Numbered from the stretch's first letter, positions 51,032-60,622 are shown. The stretch: DNA of 64,000 nucleotides from Desulfobacter sp. (GCA_028768525.1 CP054837.1:2183501-2247500); one strand, 5' to 3'. The notes: generated by a model from the sequence alone, not told the origin. Translations and numbers: made by a program.

Positions 51032-53197
51032 ATGAAACTGCTCAGATTCACCCTTGTATTCACCGCCCTGCTCTTTTTACTGATCCCCCCTCCCCTGCCG
51101 GCCCAGGAATCCCAACCGGATAAGGCCGCCGATAAGGAACAGGTCCAGGAACTTGAGGATATGGTGGTGGAGGAAAAGGCCGGGGCCCCGGGGTATACGC
51201 CCGCCCCATCCCAGACCACCATCGAGCTTGAGGATATCACTTTTATCGGCCAGCCCAATTCGGTGATCGATGTATTTAAAACCCAGGCAATGGTCGATTT
51301 CAGGGGCCAGTCAGACCTGGACCCCGGGGTGGACAGCGTCTACCTCAACGGGTTCAGTTCCAAACACTTTGTCACAGCCATGGACGGAGTCACCATCCTC
51401 AAAAGCGGGGGGCGCAAATCCAGCAATATAGTGGACTGGGCACAGCTGCCCACCTTTCTGCTGGAATCTGTGGAGGTGCTGCCCGGCCCACATTCGGCCC
51501 TCTACGACGCCAAAGCCATCGGCGGCGTCATCAACATGAAGACCAAGGCGCCCAAGGCCCGGGACACCCGGGTGCCGGAGCTTTCTTTCACCACGGGGTA
51601 TTCCTCTTATAACACCTTTACCAATACGGCCGTAATTTCCGGGGCCGTGGACAAATTCACCTATGACCTGGCCTACCGGAATTACCGGACCGACGGCTAC
51701 CTTCGCAACACGGAAACAGAAATAAACACGGGGTTCGGGCGACTGGGCCTGCTGCTGCCCAACGACGGGTATATCACCTTCTCCGCCTCAACATCGGACC
51801 TCCAGCGGAACGCTGCGGTGAACAACCCGGGGCTGAACCAGGACAAAACCGCCACCGACGTTGACGGCTCTTATCCAGAGGTTACAAACGCAACCTGGGA
51901 TCCCTGGCAAAACCCCACCTGGGATACCAAAGGCACGGTCTACCGGGCCAACTACGCCCAGACTCTGGGAATCAACAAAATTGAAGCCGGTGCCTATTAC
52001 GGCAAGGACTCCCGGGAACGGGCCTATATGCAGCTGATAAACAAAAAGAATCCCGCACTGGGTTCCGAGTACTATTCCTGGGAGACCAAATGGTGGCAGC
52101 GGGGCGGCAAGGTCAAAGACGCAATTCAATGGGCCGACAACCAGACCACCACCATCGGCTGCGACCTGGCCCAGCTCTTCGATGTGGGCGCGGAAAACAC
52201 CAAAACCGAACGGGTCCGCAAGGCAGGGGCCTTTATCCAGCATGAATGGGGGATCTCCCCATCTCTGGACCTCACCATGGGCCTGAGGTACGAGGATGTA
52301 AACATCTGGGTGAGCAATTGGACCGGCACCGCCTACCATAACAGCACCTACGGCAAATACGTGGAACGGGAGTTCGACGGCATCCTCCCCAAAACCTTTA
52401 CCACCTGGAAGATGGACCACATCGCCCCCTGGCTGAGAGACACCTCCCTGTCTTTGGGGATCAGCCGGATCTGGCACGCCCCGGACTACCACGGGGACTA
52501 CAACCCCCAGGGCCGGCCCGCCGGCATCTTCCTGGATGAAGAGCACGGCATGGGCTACGACCTTGTTTTAAACCGGCGGCTCTGCCGGGACATCAACCTT
52601 AAACTGGGATACTCTTTCTACCAGATCAAGGACTTCATCGCCTATAACCGGACTTTTGCAAAATATTCCGACCCCAAAAATCCGCCGGCTGACCCCGCCC
52701 TTATGTACAGCGACTATCGGATCAACCTGGACGAGGTCCACCGCCACGGCATCAACCTGGAACTGGGTGGCCATCTCACCGACGAGCTATCATTCTACGC
52801 CACCTGGGCCTGGCAGCGCTTCTTCAACCAGGGGGACGAGCCGGCAGGGGAGACCGAACTGGACCAGCGGGCCGAGCACCTGGCCGCCGCCGGCCTGAGA
52901 TACGCCTTGAACGATAAGACCACCCTGATGCTGGATTATTCCTTCCAGAGTGATGAAGTCACCGAACAATCCAATCAGATTTCCCAATATGTCTGGGAAT
53001 TCAACCAGGTGGAAATTCCGGCCCACTCCGTGGTGGACCTCGGGGTTAGGTACCAATGCTTTGAAAAGGCCGGCTGGCTCAGGGACGGGGTGCTCAACCT
53101 CTATATCAAAAACCTGATGGACGAGGACTACTATGACACCTCCGCTTACCCGGCCACGGACCGGACATTCGGATTTTCTTTCAGCATTAAGATATAA
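51032..53197 (+). CDS. TonB-dependent outer-membrane receptor
   Basis: A 721-residue receptor. It has a signal peptide (MKLLRFTLVFTALLFLLIP, cleaved near LPAQE), a TonB-box-like DMVVEEK segment just after, a plug domain (about 65-200, with VDSVYLNGFSSKHF and SALYDAKAIGGVINMKTK) and a 22-strand barrel ending DRTFGFSFSIKI. The start at 51032 has GGGAG upstream; the frame is open further upstream with no ribosome site. It is preceded by a dedicated TonB motor and followed by a methyltransferase and an ABC importer, so the cargo crosses the whole envelope. Candidate cargo: metal-chelate or metallophore; no specific motif shows which. Confidence 0.93.
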   Translation: MKLLRFTLVFTALLFLLIPPPLPAQESQPDKAADKEQVQELEDMVVEEKAGAPGYTPAPSQTTIELEDITFIGQPNSVIDVFKTQAMVDFRGQSDLDPGVDSVYLNGFSSKHFVTAMDGVTILKSGGRKSSNIVDWAQLPTFLLESVEVLPGPHSALYDAKAIGGVINMKTKAPKARDTRVPELSFTTGYSSYNTFTNTAVISGAVDKFTYDLAYRNYRTDGYLRNTETEINTGFGRLGLLLPNDGYITFSASTSDLQRNAAVNNPGLNQDKTATDVDGSYPEVTNATWDPWQNPTWDTKGTVYRANYAQTLGINKIEAGAYYGKDSRERAYMQLINKKNPALGSEYYSWETKWWQRGGKVKDAIQWADNQTTTIGCDLAQLFDVGAENTKTERVRKAGAFIQHEWGISPSLDLTMGLRYEDVNIWVSNWTGTAYHNSTYGKYVEREFDGILPKTFTTWKMDHIAPWLRDTSLSLGISRIWHAPDYHGDYNPQGRPAGIFLDEEHGMGYDLVLNRRLCRDINLKLGYSFYQIKDFIAYNRTFAKYSDPKNPPADPALMYSDYRINLDEVHRHGINLELGGHLTDELSFYATWAWQRFFNQGDEPAGETELDQRAEHLAAAGLRYALNDKTTLMLDYSFQSDEVTEQSNQISQYVWEFNQVEIPAHSVVDLGVRYQCFEKAGWLRDGVLNLYIKNLMDEDYYDTSAYPATDRTFGFSFSIKI

Positions 53198-53234
53198 CCC
53201 CCATAAACGGATAAATAAGGCAGGAATAAAAAAT

Positions 53235-54110
53235 ATGACCCTTGCAATCAAGGAAGAACGCTTCTGGAACGATGCCTGGCAAAGTGCTGCCAGCCAATCC
53301 AAGGCTGCCAAAGGTAAAAACCCGGTGAAACGCTGGGACAAAATGGCCAAGGACTTTGCCCAGCGCACCAGCGGGGAAAAAGCCTCGGCAAGGCGGGAAC
53401 AGACCATCGCCCTCCTGCTGGAAAAAGGAATCCTCACCCCTGAGGCCCGGGTGCTGGACATCGGCGCCGGCCCCGGCTCCTGGGCCCTGCCCCTATCCAG
53501 GCACTGCGGCCATGTCACCGCCCTGGAACCCTCAACCGGGATGACCCAGATCATGGGCCGGCGGATAAAGGAGGAGGGGGTGGAGAATATCACCATTGAC
53601 CAGCGGACCTGGCAGGAGGTGGATATTTCCGAAAGCGGATGGGAAAAGGCCTTTGACCTGGTGTTCGCCTCCATGACCCCGGGCATTGACGGCCCGGTGT
53701 CCCTGAAAAAGATGGTGGCCGCCTCCAGGGGCTATTGCTATATGAGCGCCTTTTCCGGGCCGGGTATGCACCAGCAGTTCGCCCCCCTCTGGGAAAAATT
53801 CTTCGGCACCCCCATGCCGGACAAGCCCAACGACATCATCTACCCATTCAACCTCCTCTACGCCATGGGGTTCCGCCCGGATCTGCACTTTTCCTGGTGG
53901 AACCGGGAGATCAACTGGGACCGGGACCATACCATCCGGCACTTCACCAGCTTCTTTGAAACCCATATGGAGATCACCGAAGCGGCCCGGGCCCAGATTG
54001 CCGATTATGTGGACACCCTCTGCCCTGCCGGGGAATACCGGCCGGCCAAACCGGTGTGCCGGGGGGCAATGATCTGGTCCGTCAACCCGGGAGGGGGCAA
54101 TGATATTTAA
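53235..54110 (+). CDS. SAM-dependent methyltransferase
   Basis: A 291-residue cytoplasmic class I methyltransferase. The SAM motif VLDIGAGPGSWALPLSRH is at about residues 72-89, with a following acidic strand (VTALEPSTGM). Residues 1-60 are a charged helical extension. Such methyltransferases next to TonB receptors and Nik/Opp-type importers could modify a metallophore or a corrinoid; the substrate is unknown. The start at 53235 is preceded by GGAATAAAAA; the frame stays open upstream into the receptor gene. It overlaps the binding-protein gene by 11 bp. Confidence 0.85.
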   Translation: MTLAIKEERFWNDAWQSAASQSKAAKGKNPVKRWDKMAKDFAQRTSGEKASARREQTIALLLEKGILTPEARVLDIGAGPGSWALPLSRHCGHVTALEPSTGMTQIMGRRIKEEGVENITIDQRTWQEVDISESGWEKAFDLVFASMTPGIDGPVSLKKMVAASRGYCYMSAFSGPGMHQQFAPLWEKFFGTPMPDKPNDIIYPFNLLYAMGFRPDLHFSWWNREINWDRDHTIRHFTSFFETHMEITEAARAQIADYVDTLCPAGEYRPAKPVCRGAMIWSVNPGGGNDI

Positions 54111-55725
54111 GGCGCTTTCAAAAACCGGCTGCCTGGTTCTCCTCTCCCTGGTCCTTCTGGCCCTGGCGCCGGGCTGTTCCCGCTCCCCTGATCAGGCCCC
54201 GGATCAAACCACGGATCAAAACCGGGAACAGGACCAGAACCAGGCAACCGCTTCCCTGGAGGGCCGGGTGGAAGTCATCCGGCTCTCCGGCGGGGATTAT
54301 GGCTATCCCAGCCCCTATGCCCACTATCCCAGGGGGCCCGGGGGATACAAGATGTGCCTGATTTTCGACAGCCTTCTGGAGCGGGGGGAAAAGGGACTGA
54401 TCCCCTGGCTGGCAGAAGACTGGCAGGTTTCAGACAGGGGAAAGGCCTGCATCTTCACCATCCGCCAGGGGGTGGTCTGGCATGACGGCCGGCCCTTTAC
54501 CTGTGAAGATGTGGCCTTTTCCCTGGACTATGCCGCCCGCCACCCCATGACCTGGTCCTATGTGTTCGGCGCCATCCAAAATATAGAGATCCTGCCCGAA
54601 AACAAGGTCAAGGTCACCCTGAGGGAGGCCGACGCCACCATGCTGGACCTTCTGGGCAAAACCCGGATCCTTCCCAAACATATCTGGGAAAAGGTGGACA
54701 CCCCCAAAACCTTTACCGGCCCCAATGCTGTCATCGGCACGGGCCCCTACAGGCTCACGGGCTACAGCCGGGAGCACGGCACCTACCGGTTCGAGGCCTT
54801 TGACCGGTTCTGGGGCCCCCGCCCCCGGGTGGGGCGCATCGAATTCCTGCCGGTGAGCGAACCGATCCTGGCCTATGAAAAGGGGGAAATCGACCTGGTA
54901 CGGCTCTCCCCGGACCTGCTGCCCCGGTATGAAAAAAATCCGGACCATCGGATCGTGAAAAGCCCGGGGTTCTGGGGATACCGCCTGCTTTTCAATATGG
55001 CTGAAAAAGGGCCCCTCCAGACCAAAGCGGTGAGGCAGGCCTTTGCCCATGCCATTGACCGGGAAGAGCTGGTGGCCAAGATCGCCCGGGGGGCGGCCAT
55101 CCCCGGTCAGGCCGGCATCCTCCCCCCGGACCATATCATGGCGGATCCAAGTGTAAAAGAGTACAAGGTCAACCCCCAAAAGGCGGCCCGGCTGCTAGAA
55201 TCGGCCGGTTATCCGGCGCTTGACTTTGATCTGCTCTGCTCCGGCCGGGAGGTGCGCATGGCGGAAATCATCAAGCAGCGCCTGGGGGCAGTGGGCGTCA
55301 CCCTGAACATCATCAGCGTGGACGGCAAGACCCGGGACAGCCGGGTCCGGAACCGCCGGTTCACCCTGGCCATCATCGGCCACGGGGGATGGGGCGGCGA
55401 CCCGAACTATCTCTATGCCCACTGCACCAACAGCTTTTCCAGCTCAACCTCCCCCTTGGCCTCAGGGGGAACCGGTACGGCGTCACCGGCCTTTGCGGCC
55501 CTTTTAAAAGCGCAGTGCCTGGAAACCGATCCGGAGAAACGGCGCCGCCTGATTTACCAAATCCAGCACCTGGCCGCAGAAGAGGTGCCGGAGATTCCGC
55601 TCTACTACACCACCGCCTACAATCTCTTCCGGCCGGACAAATACGATGGGTGGCTCTTTATGTTCGACCACCACAGTCTGGAACACTCCAAACTCTCCTA
55701 CCTGGACTGGAAAGGAGAAATATAG
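54100..55725 (+). CDS. ABC importer solute-binding protein (family 5, Nik/Dpp/Opp type)
   Basis: A 541-residue periplasmic protein with a lipoprotein-like signal (LLALAPGCSR) and a Gln/Asp-rich linker (DQAPDQTTDQNREQDQNQ). The family-5 fold is clear: WHDGRPFTCEDVAFSLDYAA, VIGTGPYRLTGY and VRQAFAHAIDREELV. This class binds peptides, nickel or metal chelates. It follows the methyltransferase with an 11 bp overlap and leads the permease genes. Which ligand is bound cannot be decided without structure or assay. Confidence 0.92.
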   Translation: MIFKALSKTGCLVLLSLVLLALAPGCSRSPDQAPDQTTDQNREQDQNQATASLEGRVEVIRLSGGDYGYPSPYAHYPRGPGGYKMCLIFDSLLERGEKGLIPWLAEDWQVSDRGKACIFTIRQGVVWHDGRPFTCEDVAFSLDYAARHPMTWSYVFGAIQNIEILPENKVKVTLREADATMLDLLGKTRILPKHIWEKVDTPKTFTGPNAVIGTGPYRLTGYSREHGTYRFEAFDRFWGPRPRVGRIEFLPVSEPILAYEKGEIDLVRLSPDLLPRYEKNPDHRIVKSPGFWGYRLLFNMAEKGPLQTKAVRQAFAHAIDREELVAKIARGAAIPGQAGILPPDHIMADPSVKEYKVNPQKAARLLESAGYPALDFDLLCSGREVRMAEIIKQRLGAVGVTLNIISVDGKTRDSRVRNRRFTLAIIGHGGWGGDPNYLYAHCTNSFSSSTSPLASGGTGTASPAFAALLKAQCLETDPEKRRRLIYQIQHLAAEEVPEIPLYYTTAYNLFRPDKYDGWLFMFDHHSLEHSKLSYLDWKGEI

Positions 55726-55726
55726 G

Positions 55727-56746
55727 ATGGGCCGGGCAGTTTCGCAGGGCCAGGGCCGGGCCGGAAAAACGGCCTCCTACCTGGCAACGGTGTGGGTGAT
55801 CATCACCCTGAACTTTCTTCTGCCCCGGCTCATGCCCGGCGACCCCTTTATCTTTCTCTCCGGGGAGGAGGGCGAGGACCTGCCCCAAATCACCGAGGCC
55901 CAGAGGGCCTATTACATGGACTATTTCGGATTTGACGCTCCCCTGCACGTCCAGTACGGCCGCTACCTTTGCCGGCTGGCCGCAGGGGACCTGGGCCAGT
56001 CGGTCTATTATAACGCCAAGGTGTCGGCCCTGCTGGCCGACCGGCTGCCCTGGACCCTTGCCATGGTCCTCATGGCCGTTTTCTTTTCCACCCTCCTGGG
56101 CACCCTCCTGGGAATGATCGCCGCGGCCCGGCGCCACCAATGGGCGGACCGCGCGCTGTTCATAGGACTCATCCTGGTGTCCGAAATCCCCGCCTTTCTT
56201 ATCGGCCTGGTTCTGCTCTTTGTCTTTGCCGCCGGCCTCAACCTATTCCCCCTCTCCGGGGGCATGACCCATTTTGCCGACGACATGTCATGGGGCCAAA
56301 GAGCCGCCGATATCTGCCGCCATGCCGCCCTGCCCGTGGCCACTCTCACCCTGGCCCGGCTGGGCGGCATCTTCCTTTTGGCCCGGAACAGTTTGATAAC
56401 GGTCATGGCCCGGGAATACCTGGTCACGGCCCGGGCCAAGGGGCTCTCCAGGGCCCGCATCTTTTTCCGCCATGCCCTGCGCAACGCCATGCTGCCCATC
56501 GTCACCCGGGTCTTCATGGGGCTGGGGGGCCTCGTGGGCGGCGCCATCCTGGTGGAAAACGTCTATAACTACCCGGGCCTGGGTAAACTGATGCGGGAGG
56601 CGGTGGCCCACCAGGACTACCCGCTGATCCAGGGCATTTTCCTCCTGGTCACCCTGGCCGTGCTCACGGCTAATTTCACGGCCGACCTGGCCATGCAGCG
56701 GCTGGATCCCCGCATCGGCCGGGCAGGTATGGCGGTACAACCATGA
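55727..56746 (+). CDS. ABC importer permease (NikB/DppB type)
   Basis: A 339-residue inner-membrane permease. The N-terminal helix and periplasmic loop (LPRLMPGDPF) and the conserved cytoplasmic EYLVTARAKGLSRARIFFRHALRN loop, which contacts the ATPase, are present. I take the ATG at 55727, with AGGAGA 8 bases upstream; the frame is open upstream but overlaps the binding protein. The final ATGA overlaps the next permease by 4 bp. Confidence 0.94.
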   Translation: MGRAVSQGQGRAGKTASYLATVWVIITLNFLLPRLMPGDPFIFLSGEEGEDLPQITEAQRAYYMDYFGFDAPLHVQYGRYLCRLAAGDLGQSVYYNAKVSALLADRLPWTLAMVLMAVFFSTLLGTLLGMIAAARRHQWADRALFIGLILVSEIPAFLIGLVLLFVFAAGLNLFPLSGGMTHFADDMSWGQRAADICRHAALPVATLTLARLGGIFLLARNSLITVMAREYLVTARAKGLSRARIFFRHALRNAMLPIVTRVFMGLGGLVGGAILVENVYNYPGLGKLMREAVAHQDYPLIQGIFLLVTLAVLTANFTADLAMQRLDPRIGRAGMAVQP

Positions 56747-57600
56747 AAGGGCAGGCAATTAAACAATTATTTTCAAAAATGACCGGCTCCGGCAGGGCGG
56801 GGCTGGCGATCCTCCTGATCATCATCCTGGTGGCCCTGTCAGCCCCCCTCATCTGTGGCCATTCCCACCAGGAAATATCGGGCCCGGCCCTCATTCCCCC
56901 GGGCCGAGACCATATTCTGGGGACGGACGAACTGGGGGTGGACCTCTGGGCCCAGCTCTGCCACGGCGCCCGGATCAGCCTGGTCATCGGTCTCGGCACT
57001 GCCCTGGCCGCGGGGCTGGGGGGAGGCATTGCCGGCATCCTGGCCGGATATGCCGGTGGGCGGACAGATATGGTCATCATGCGGCTGGTGGATATCATCC
57101 TGGTGCTGCCCGACCTGCCCATGATGATCGTGCTGGCCGCCTTTTTCGGCCCCAGCCTTGGAACCATTGTCCTGGTCCTCTCCTGTTTTTCCTGGGTCCA
57201 CACGGCAAGGATCGTCCGGTCCAAGGTGATGTATCTGAAAAAACGGCAGTATATCCAAGCCGCTGAACTCAACGGGGCAGGCCCCCTCTACCTGATCCGC
57301 CGCCACCTGCTGCCCGAGGTCTTCCCCCTGGCCGCCGTAAGCATGATCCGGCTGGCCGGACGGGCCGTCATGGCCGAAGCCGGGCTCTCCTTTCTGGGCC
57401 TGGGCGACCCGGCCTCCAGGTCCTGGGGCCTGATCCTCCACCACGCCACCAGTTTCCCCTCCATCTACTACACCCGTTTCTGGCAGTGGTGGCTGGTTTT
57501 TCCCTGGCTGGCCCTGACCCTGATGGTGGTTTCCCTGGCCCTGGTCAGCCGGGATATGGAAAGAATCGCAGATCCCCGCCTGGGGAAAAGGATGCCATGA
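56743..57600 (+). CDS. ABC importer permease (NikC/DppC type)
   Basis: A 285-residue permease with an N-terminal TM helix and five further helices. It contains HILGTDELGVDLWAQLCHGA, the class-specific block of DppC/NikC proteins, and the EAA-like loop QYIQAAELNGAGPLYLIRRH. It pairs with the preceding permease to form the channel. The gene overlaps the fused ATPase by 4 bp (57597-57600). Confidence 0.94.
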   Translation: MKGQAIKQLFSKMTGSGRAGLAILLIIILVALSAPLICGHSHQEISGPALIPPGRDHILGTDELGVDLWAQLCHGARISLVIGLGTALAAGLGGGIAGILAGYAGGRTDMVIMRLVDIILVLPDLPMMIVLAAFFGPSLGTIVLVLSCFSWVHTARIVRSKVMYLKKRQYIQAAELNGAGPLYLIRRHLLPEVFPLAAVSMIRLAGRAVMAEAGLSFLGLGDPASRSWGLILHHATSFPSIYYTRFWQWWLVFPWLALTLMVVSLALVSRDMERIADPRLGKRMP

Positions 57601-59369
57601 TGCGCCAGAACAACAACGCACTTCTGGAAATAAAAAATCTTTGCCTTGAATACCGGAATGATGAATTGAAAACCACGGCTTTGGACGGGGTGAACCTGAC
57701 CCTGGAACCCGGGCAGCGCCTGGGCCTGATCGGGGAGTCCGGCTGCGGCAAAACCAGCCTGGCCATGGCCGTCATGGGCCTTTTAAACAAGGTATCCCTT
57801 TCCGGCAGTATCCGGTTCAACGGAAAGGAACTGCTGGGCCTGGGAGAAAAAAAAATGTCAACACTGCGCTGGAACCGCATGGCCATGGTTTTCCAGAACA
57901 GCCAGGAAGTGTTCAACCCGGTGATCACCGTGGGCGAACAGGTGGGGGAGGCCCTGTGCAGGCACCTGGACATGGACAGGGCTGGGGCAGCACATCGGGT
58001 TGAAGCTCTCTTTAACCAGGTGGGACTGGACCCGGCATGGCGAAAGGCCTATGCCCACCAGCTTTCCGGGGGGATGCGCCAGCGGGTGCTCATTGCCATG
58101 GCCCTGGCCTGCGAACCGGACCTGCTCATTGTGGACGAACCCTTCACCGCCCTGGATGCGGACAGCCGACGGGCCATGGCCGACCTCATCGCTACCCTGC
58201 AGAAACGATTGGGATTCGCCATGCTCCTGATCTCCCACAGCATGCCGGCCATTGCCGAACTGACAGAAAAAACCATCACCCTATACGCGGGCCAGGTCCT
58301 TGAAGCGGCGCCGACCGCCGACTTACTGGCCGAGCCCTTCCACCCCTATACCCGGGGCCTGATCAATGCCTGCCCCGAATTCTTCGGATACAAGGATTTA
58401 TGGGGAATCCCCGGCCTTCCCCCTGCCCCCGGCACTTCTGCCGGCTGTCCTTTTTTTCCCAGGTGCGTCCAGCACGGCCCGGACTGCCCGACCAAACGCC
58501 CCGCCCTTGTACCGGCGGGGAAAGGCCGCCGGGTGGCCTGCCATAAAGGCGGAATTGCCACCCTGCTTTCAGCCAGTGGCCTCGAAAAAACCTATTTCCT
58601 GAACGGGCGTCCCATCAAGGCGGTGCAAAATGCCAGGGTCAGAGTAAAGACCGGAGAGGTGGTGGTCCTGGTGGGCCCTTCCGGCTCAGGCAAATCCACC
58701 CTGGCCCACCTGCTGGTGGACCTGGAGCATCCGGAGAAAGGAGAAATCATTTTCAAGGGACGTCCCCTGGCGGGACAACGTCCCACAGCGATGATGGGGG
58801 GCATGCAGCTGGTTTTTCAGGATCCCGCCCAGGCCGTCAGCCCCCGGCTCAATGTCCTGGAAGCGGTGAAAGAGCCCCTGGACATCCTTGGGTGGAAAGG
58901 CAAAGAGCAGCGGGAACAACGGGCGGTTTCTGCCCTGGAATGGGTACACCTGGCACAGACCCCCGAATTCTTGCGGCAGCCCTGCCATGCCCTGAGCGGC
59001 GGCCAGCGCCAGCGGCTCTCCGTGGCCCGGGCCCTGGTCACCGAGCCCGTCCTCCTCATTGCCGACGAAATCACCGCCATGCTGGACCCCTCGGCCCAGG
59101 CCGTGCTCCTGCGGATGCTCAAGGGGCTTCAGCATGAAAGGGGCTTTTCCATGCTATTTATCACCCATGACCTCCATCTGGCCCGGAAAATCGCAGACCG
59201 GGCCTATATCCTGGATGGCGGCCGGGTGACAGCCCGGGGCGCCGGGTTTGATATATTTGAATCCAGTGAAACACCGGCATCCGGGCATATACTTCCGGGC
59301 TCCCCTGTTCCGGTGGAGTCCCCATTATCGCCCCCTTCCAACGGGGCGCTCAACCCAACATTCACATGA
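57597..59369 (+). CDS. Fused double ABC ATPase (NikDE/DppDF type)
   Basis: A 590-residue cytoplasmic protein carrying two complete nucleotide-binding domains in one chain. Domain 1 has Walker A GESGCGKT, LSGGMRQR signature and LLIVDEPF; then an oligopeptide-family CPFFPRCVQHGPDCP tail; domain 2 has Walker A GPSGSGKS, LSGGQRQR and LIADEITAML. In domain 2 the Walker B Glu position reads DEITAM (usual DEPTSA/DEPVSA), still acidic. Usually these are two genes (NikD, NikE); fusion guarantees a 1:1 ratio. It starts in the stop codon of the permease. The FmdE gene follows directly. Confidence 0.94.
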   Translation: MMRQNNNALLEIKNLCLEYRNDELKTTALDGVNLTLEPGQRLGLIGESGCGKTSLAMAVMGLLNKVSLSGSIRFNGKELLGLGEKKMSTLRWNRMAMVFQNSQEVFNPVITVGEQVGEALCRHLDMDRAGAAHRVEALFNQVGLDPAWRKAYAHQLSGGMRQRVLIAMALACEPDLLIVDEPFTALDADSRRAMADLIATLQKRLGFAMLLISHSMPAIAELTEKTITLYAGQVLEAAPTADLLAEPFHPYTRGLINACPEFFGYKDLWGIPGLPPAPGTSAGCPFFPRCVQHGPDCPTKRPALVPAGKGRRVACHKGGIATLLSASGLEKTYFLNGRPIKAVQNARVRVKTGEVVVLVGPSGSGKSTLAHLLVDLEHPEKGEIIFKGRPLAGQRPTAMMGGMQLVFQDPAQAVSPRLNVLEAVKEPLDILGWKGKEQREQRAVSALEWVHLAQTPEFLRQPCHALSGGQRQRLSVARALVTEPVLLIADEITAMLDPSAQAVLLRMLKGLQHERGFSMLFITHDLHLARKIADRAYILDGGRVTARGAGFDIFESSETPASGHILPGSPVPVESPLSPPSNGALNPTFT

Positions 59370-59383
59370 AAGGAAAAATCTCC

Positions 59384-60385
59384 ATGAAACGATCCCTTAC
59401 CATTCTCCCATGCATTGCACTTATTTTCCTGTTGGCCCTGTCACAGGCCCATGCATCCAATCCCGCCCTGGGCCAGGTGATTGAAGGGGCCATGTCGGAG
59501 CTGAACGCCGCCAAAAGCGACGCCGGCCTGCTGGTACTCACCAATGCCCCTTTTGTCAAATCCAACGGGAAAGACAGCCTGCCGGCCCTTGCCCAGGTGC
59601 AGGAAGCCACAGGGGCAGCCGTGGGCAAGGGCAATCTGCTCTTTTTTCAACGGTCACAGTCCCATGCCCTGCGCATCATGCTTTTCAATAAATCCGACCG
59701 GAAGGCCGTGGTGATCAGCCGCACCGGGAAGTGGTCCGTCGAAACCATACGCCTGGACGCCAAAACCATCCAGTCTTCTGAGTTCTGGAAAACCGCCAAG
59801 GAAAAATACACGGCAGGCAAAGACCTGTTTACCCTGGCCACCCTGGCCACGGCCTGGGCCGAAGGGGCGCCCTATGATTTTCTCAAGGCCGCAGAGCTGC
59901 ACAACCACATCTGCCCGGGGCTGACTTCAGGGTATCTCATGGCCCATTATATGCTCAAGCACTATCCTTTGGCACCGGGCCAGCGCTATACCGTTGTGGC
60001 CTGCCCTGTCTGGTGCAAGGAGGATGCCTTCCAGGCGGTGATGGACTGCACCCCGGGCAAACGCGGCCTGGTGGTCAAGCCCCTGTCTGCGGAACAGAAG
60101 GAAAAGATTTCAGTGGACAATCCCGCAGGGTTTCTGCTCGTCTGGGACAGCAAAAAAAAGACAGGCAAAGGCGTCGCCCTAAGCTTTGACTTTAAGACAT
60201 TAAAATCGGTATATCCCGAAAACACCCCCAAGGCGGCCACCATTCTGTACACGGCGGCATACCTTTCATTCCCGGATAAATTTGTCTCCGCGGCCGCCGA
60301 ATTTGACCTTGACGAATCCACATACAACGCCATGCGCCAAGCCGGCTCCAACCCGTACAAAATCGCGGGCCTGACCAAGCCGTGA
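59384..60385 (+). CDS. Secreted FmdE-domain protein
   Basis: A 333-residue protein with a signal peptide (about 2-22, ALSQAHASN) and an FmdE-like region at about residues 170-290: LHNHICPGLTSGYLMAHYML, ACPVWCKEDAFQAVMDCT, then GKRGLVVKP. FmdE was named from methanogen formylmethanofuran dehydrogenase operons; members are often found near metal-uptake genes. The His and Cys residues (HNHICPG, CPVWC) could bind a metal. I prefer the ATG at 59384, with AAAGGA upstream, over the ATG at 59366, which overlaps the previous stop. It is the last gene of the TonB-to-ABC line, so a periplasmic metal chaperone or scavenger is a fair guess. Function unproven. Confidence 0.8.
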   Translation: MKRSLTILPCIALIFLLALSQAHASNPALGQVIEGAMSELNAAKSDAGLLVLTNAPFVKSNGKDSLPALAQVQEATGAAVGKGNLLFFQRSQSHALRIMLFNKSDRKAVVISRTGKWSVETIRLDAKTIQSSEFWKTAKEKYTAGKDLFTLATLATAWAEGAPYDFLKAAELHNHICPGLTSGYLMAHYMLKHYPLAPGQRYTVVACPVWCKEDAFQAVMDCTPGKRGLVVKPLSAEQKEKISVDNPAGFLLVWDSKKKTGKGVALSFDFKTLKSVYPENTPKAATILYTAAYLSFPDKFVSAAAEFDLDESTYNAMRQAGSNPYKIAGLTKP

Positions 60386-60479
60386 CAAGGGGCGTAATCC
60401 CCCGGCATCTCCCCTTGAATTAAAGTTTGGAAAGTTCGCTTTGACAGCGGCCTTCCCGGGGGGTGAGTCATTTGACAAG

Positions 60480-60528
60480 GCCAAAGCCCTGTCCGTTACA
60501 GTAAACGGGCAGGGCTTTGGCATTTTTC
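60480..60528 (+). terminator. Rho-independent terminator of the TonB/ABC/FmdE operon
   Basis: GCCAAAGCCCTG-CCGTT (from 60480) pairs with AACGG-CAGGGCTTTGGC (to 60521) with one bulged T and G, about 17 pairs, followed by ATTTTT. This ends the 15 kb operon 95 bp after the FmdE gene. Confidence 0.92.
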
Positions 60529-60622
60529 AACACAATTGTAATAAAATTCAAAAGCCATTCCCTGCCGGCATTCACTGAAAATCAGGCGGATGCGTTCACA
60601 GGGTGCCGCAACAGCGCTCAGA

